Positions 4,394 to 5,566 of a stretch of 5,566 nt of DNA are shown here, piece by piece. Numbering within the stretch: the first letter of the stretch is position 1; every line of letters starts with the position of its first letter. The notes below the pieces were generated by a model that made no database searches, was not told where the DNA came from, and worked only from the letters and a program-made list of their open reading frames with translations. The position numbers were made by a program, and so were the translations under genes. Source of the DNA: Limnochordia bacterium (GTDB taxonomy: Bacteria; Bacillota; Limnochordia; Darwinibacteriales; B1SED10-159); assembly GCA_007132255.1 (NCBI GenBank), contig SLOZ01000019.1, forward strand, positions 1 through 5,566. The letters are read 5' to 3'.

Positions 4394-5566
4394 GTGGGAA
4401 TGCGAGTGCGTTTAGTCGTGACGATTTTGATCTTGTTGACAGCAGTGGCCGCCAGCGGTACAACTGTGGCGGCAGCTGAATTTGGTTACAAAGGCATTTT
4501 CGAGTTGGGTGAAGACGGCAACTGGAAGTCCGTTAGCGATGGACCAATAAGTATCGTTCCGATGAACCCAAGCAAGCCGTCGTTTGGCAGCACGGGCGGA
4601 CCGTTTGGGATCGCGGTTGGCAACGAGTCGGGTCTTGATGATTACGTACTACAGACCGACGGACTGTCCTCTTTTGGTGCTGCTAGCTATACAGTGGAGA
4701 ATAATGCTGCTGTGTTCAAGAGCTCCTCAGAACTGCTCAGCATCACAGTAACAGCGTTACCGTTTAACAATCTAGAGTTGGTCGACATGATCTGGATCAA
4801 TGAATCTTGGGCTGATGACGAGGGCCAGTATTTGCCGGGTTACTTCTACCTACCCTACTCGGAAACCAAGGCGCAATGGCAGTTTACCTATCGCGTGACG
4901 AACACGCTAGACCAAGCCATTACGGTCAACGAGGTGAAGGACAATTTCGGGGCTGAGCTTGATCTCGTGGATGATCCCACCACCAGTTCGGGAACCGTGT
5001 TCTCAGAAGCGACGGTGATTGAGGATTGGACCGTTCGACGATCATCGCCAAGTACCATGACGACGAAGGCAGTTCCGTTCGGGAACGCGGTGCCAGTGGA
5101 TACAGGTATCTTAGTCATTGCTGAACGGGAACAGAACTTCGGTTTTCACTGGGAAAGTTTCACTCTGCAGCCGGGGGAATGGGCTGAAGTCACATTTATC
5201 CTAGAAACCGGTCGCAATCCGGCTGGCATCCAGAGTTACTCTTCCTGCGGCACGTACGCTTTGAACTCGGAGGGAGCCTTGAAGTACCGTTACGACGGGC
5301 AGTTCGGAGAAGGTCAGACATCGGTGGCTGGGCAGAGATTTTGGGTTAGCGTTTGTACGCCGCCCACGACGTCCATCAGCATTGAAATGCACAGGGGTGT
5401 TCGCTGGTACTTAAAGAAACCCGGCAGTTATTTCGCTCAAGTAATCGAAGGCACCGTGTCGGTCGTTGGATCGGGGCGAGCGGACGTGGCCGTAACGTTT
5501 AGCGAGTTCGACGATCTCAAGAAGGGTACCGAAGTGTTGCCCGTACAGTATTATGTGGGCGAAGCA
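4394..5566 (+). CDS. Secreted beta-rich surface protein (3' end outside window)
   Basis: The frame is open from GTG 4394 to the window end, 391 residues without a stop. ATG 4400, two codons on, is the alternative start. Residues 1-28 are a classical signal peptide: MGMRVR, hydrophobic LVVTILILLTAVAA, and a likely signal peptidase I site after Ala27 or Ala28 (TVAAA-EF). The mature part is acidic, rich in Thr/Val/Ser/aromatics and beta-strand-like. It includes FTYRVTNTLDQAITVNEVKD (a block seen in Ig-like surface repeats), FTLQPGEWAEVTFILETG, and NPAGIQSYSSCGTYALNS, which resembles a conserved block I recall from prokaryotic surface-layer-like proteins. Only two cysteines (285, 321) are present and could form a disulfide. 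No anchor, sortase motif or catalytic motif is visible in this part. It follows the W-x-G doublet on the same strand and is probably its operon partner. Export is confident; the function is unknown. Confidence 0.85.
   Translation, partial: MGMRVRLVVTILILLTAVAASGTTVAAAEFGYKGIFELGEDGNWKSVSDGPISIVPMNPSKPSFGSTGGPFGIAVGNESGLDDYVLQTDGLSSFGAASYTVENNAAVFKSSSELLSITVTALPFNNLELVDMIWINESWADDEGQYLPGYFYLPYSETKAQWQFTYRVTNTLDQAITVNEVKDNFGAELDLVDDPTTSSGTVFSEATVIEDWTVRRSSPSTMTTKAVPFGNAVPVDTGILVIAEREQNFGFHWESFTLQPGEWAEVTFILETGRNPAGIQSYSSCGTYALNSEGALKYRYDGQFGEGQTSVAGQRFWVSVCTPPTTSISIEMHRGVRWYLKKPGSYFAQVIEGTVSVVGSGRADVAVTFSEFDDLKKGTEVLPVQYYVGEA

Noticed and set aside
4354..4479. 41-aa ORF overlapping the signal-peptide region, with AAAGGA upstream of its ATG
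   Set aside because: It overlaps the secreted-protein start in another frame; the overlapped frame has a much stronger case. A translational-coupling role cannot be excluded, but nothing else supports it.

Overview
The window looks like chromosomal DNA from a Gram-positive-type bacterium, most likely a mid-GC member of the Bacillota (Clostridia or Limnochordia-like). This rests on strong GGAGG-type ribosome binding sites, a BTAD (SARP-like) regulator with a GGDEF-like tail, and a pair of small proteins of a kind I associate with Clostridia-like genomes. The taxonomic call is inference; no rRNA or marker gene is present. No tRNA, rRNA, CRISPR array, transposase or insertion sequence was recognised.

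Layout. (1) Bases 1-773 are the 3' part of a PHP-fold metal-dependent hydrolase of the CehA/McbA type, closed by a strong hairpin at 776-815. (2) Bases 816-1920 hold no convincing full-length gene. There are two open stretches that look like gene remnants (minus strand 852-980, plus strand 1148-1381), an RNA-like segment with mutually exclusive hairpins (1479-1554) preceded by a possible 20-codon ORF, and a possible 53-aa ORF (1735-1896) just upstream of the regulator. (3) Bases 1921-3174 encode a 417-aa regulator: OmpR/SARP winged helix, BTAD helical repeat domain and a degenerate GGDEF-like C-terminal domain. A terminator-like hairpin follows at 3227-3260. (4) Bases 3261-3790 form an intergenic region rich in inverted repeats. 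(5) Bases 3791-4057 and 4063-4296 encode two small proteins that align with each other without gaps around a W-x-G core and so look like an ancient tandem duplication. (6) Bases 4394-5566 begin a secreted, beta-rich protein with a clear signal peptide; it runs off the window end.

How the genes may fit together. The two small proteins and the secreted protein are closely spaced on one strand with their own good ribosome binding sites, so they are probably one transcript. The BTAD regulator upstream is the obvious candidate to control them, possibly by sensing a ligand or partner through its BTAD or GGDEF-like part. The regulator + W-x-G doublet + secreted protein arrangement is the most interesting unit here. 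Its function is not known to me.
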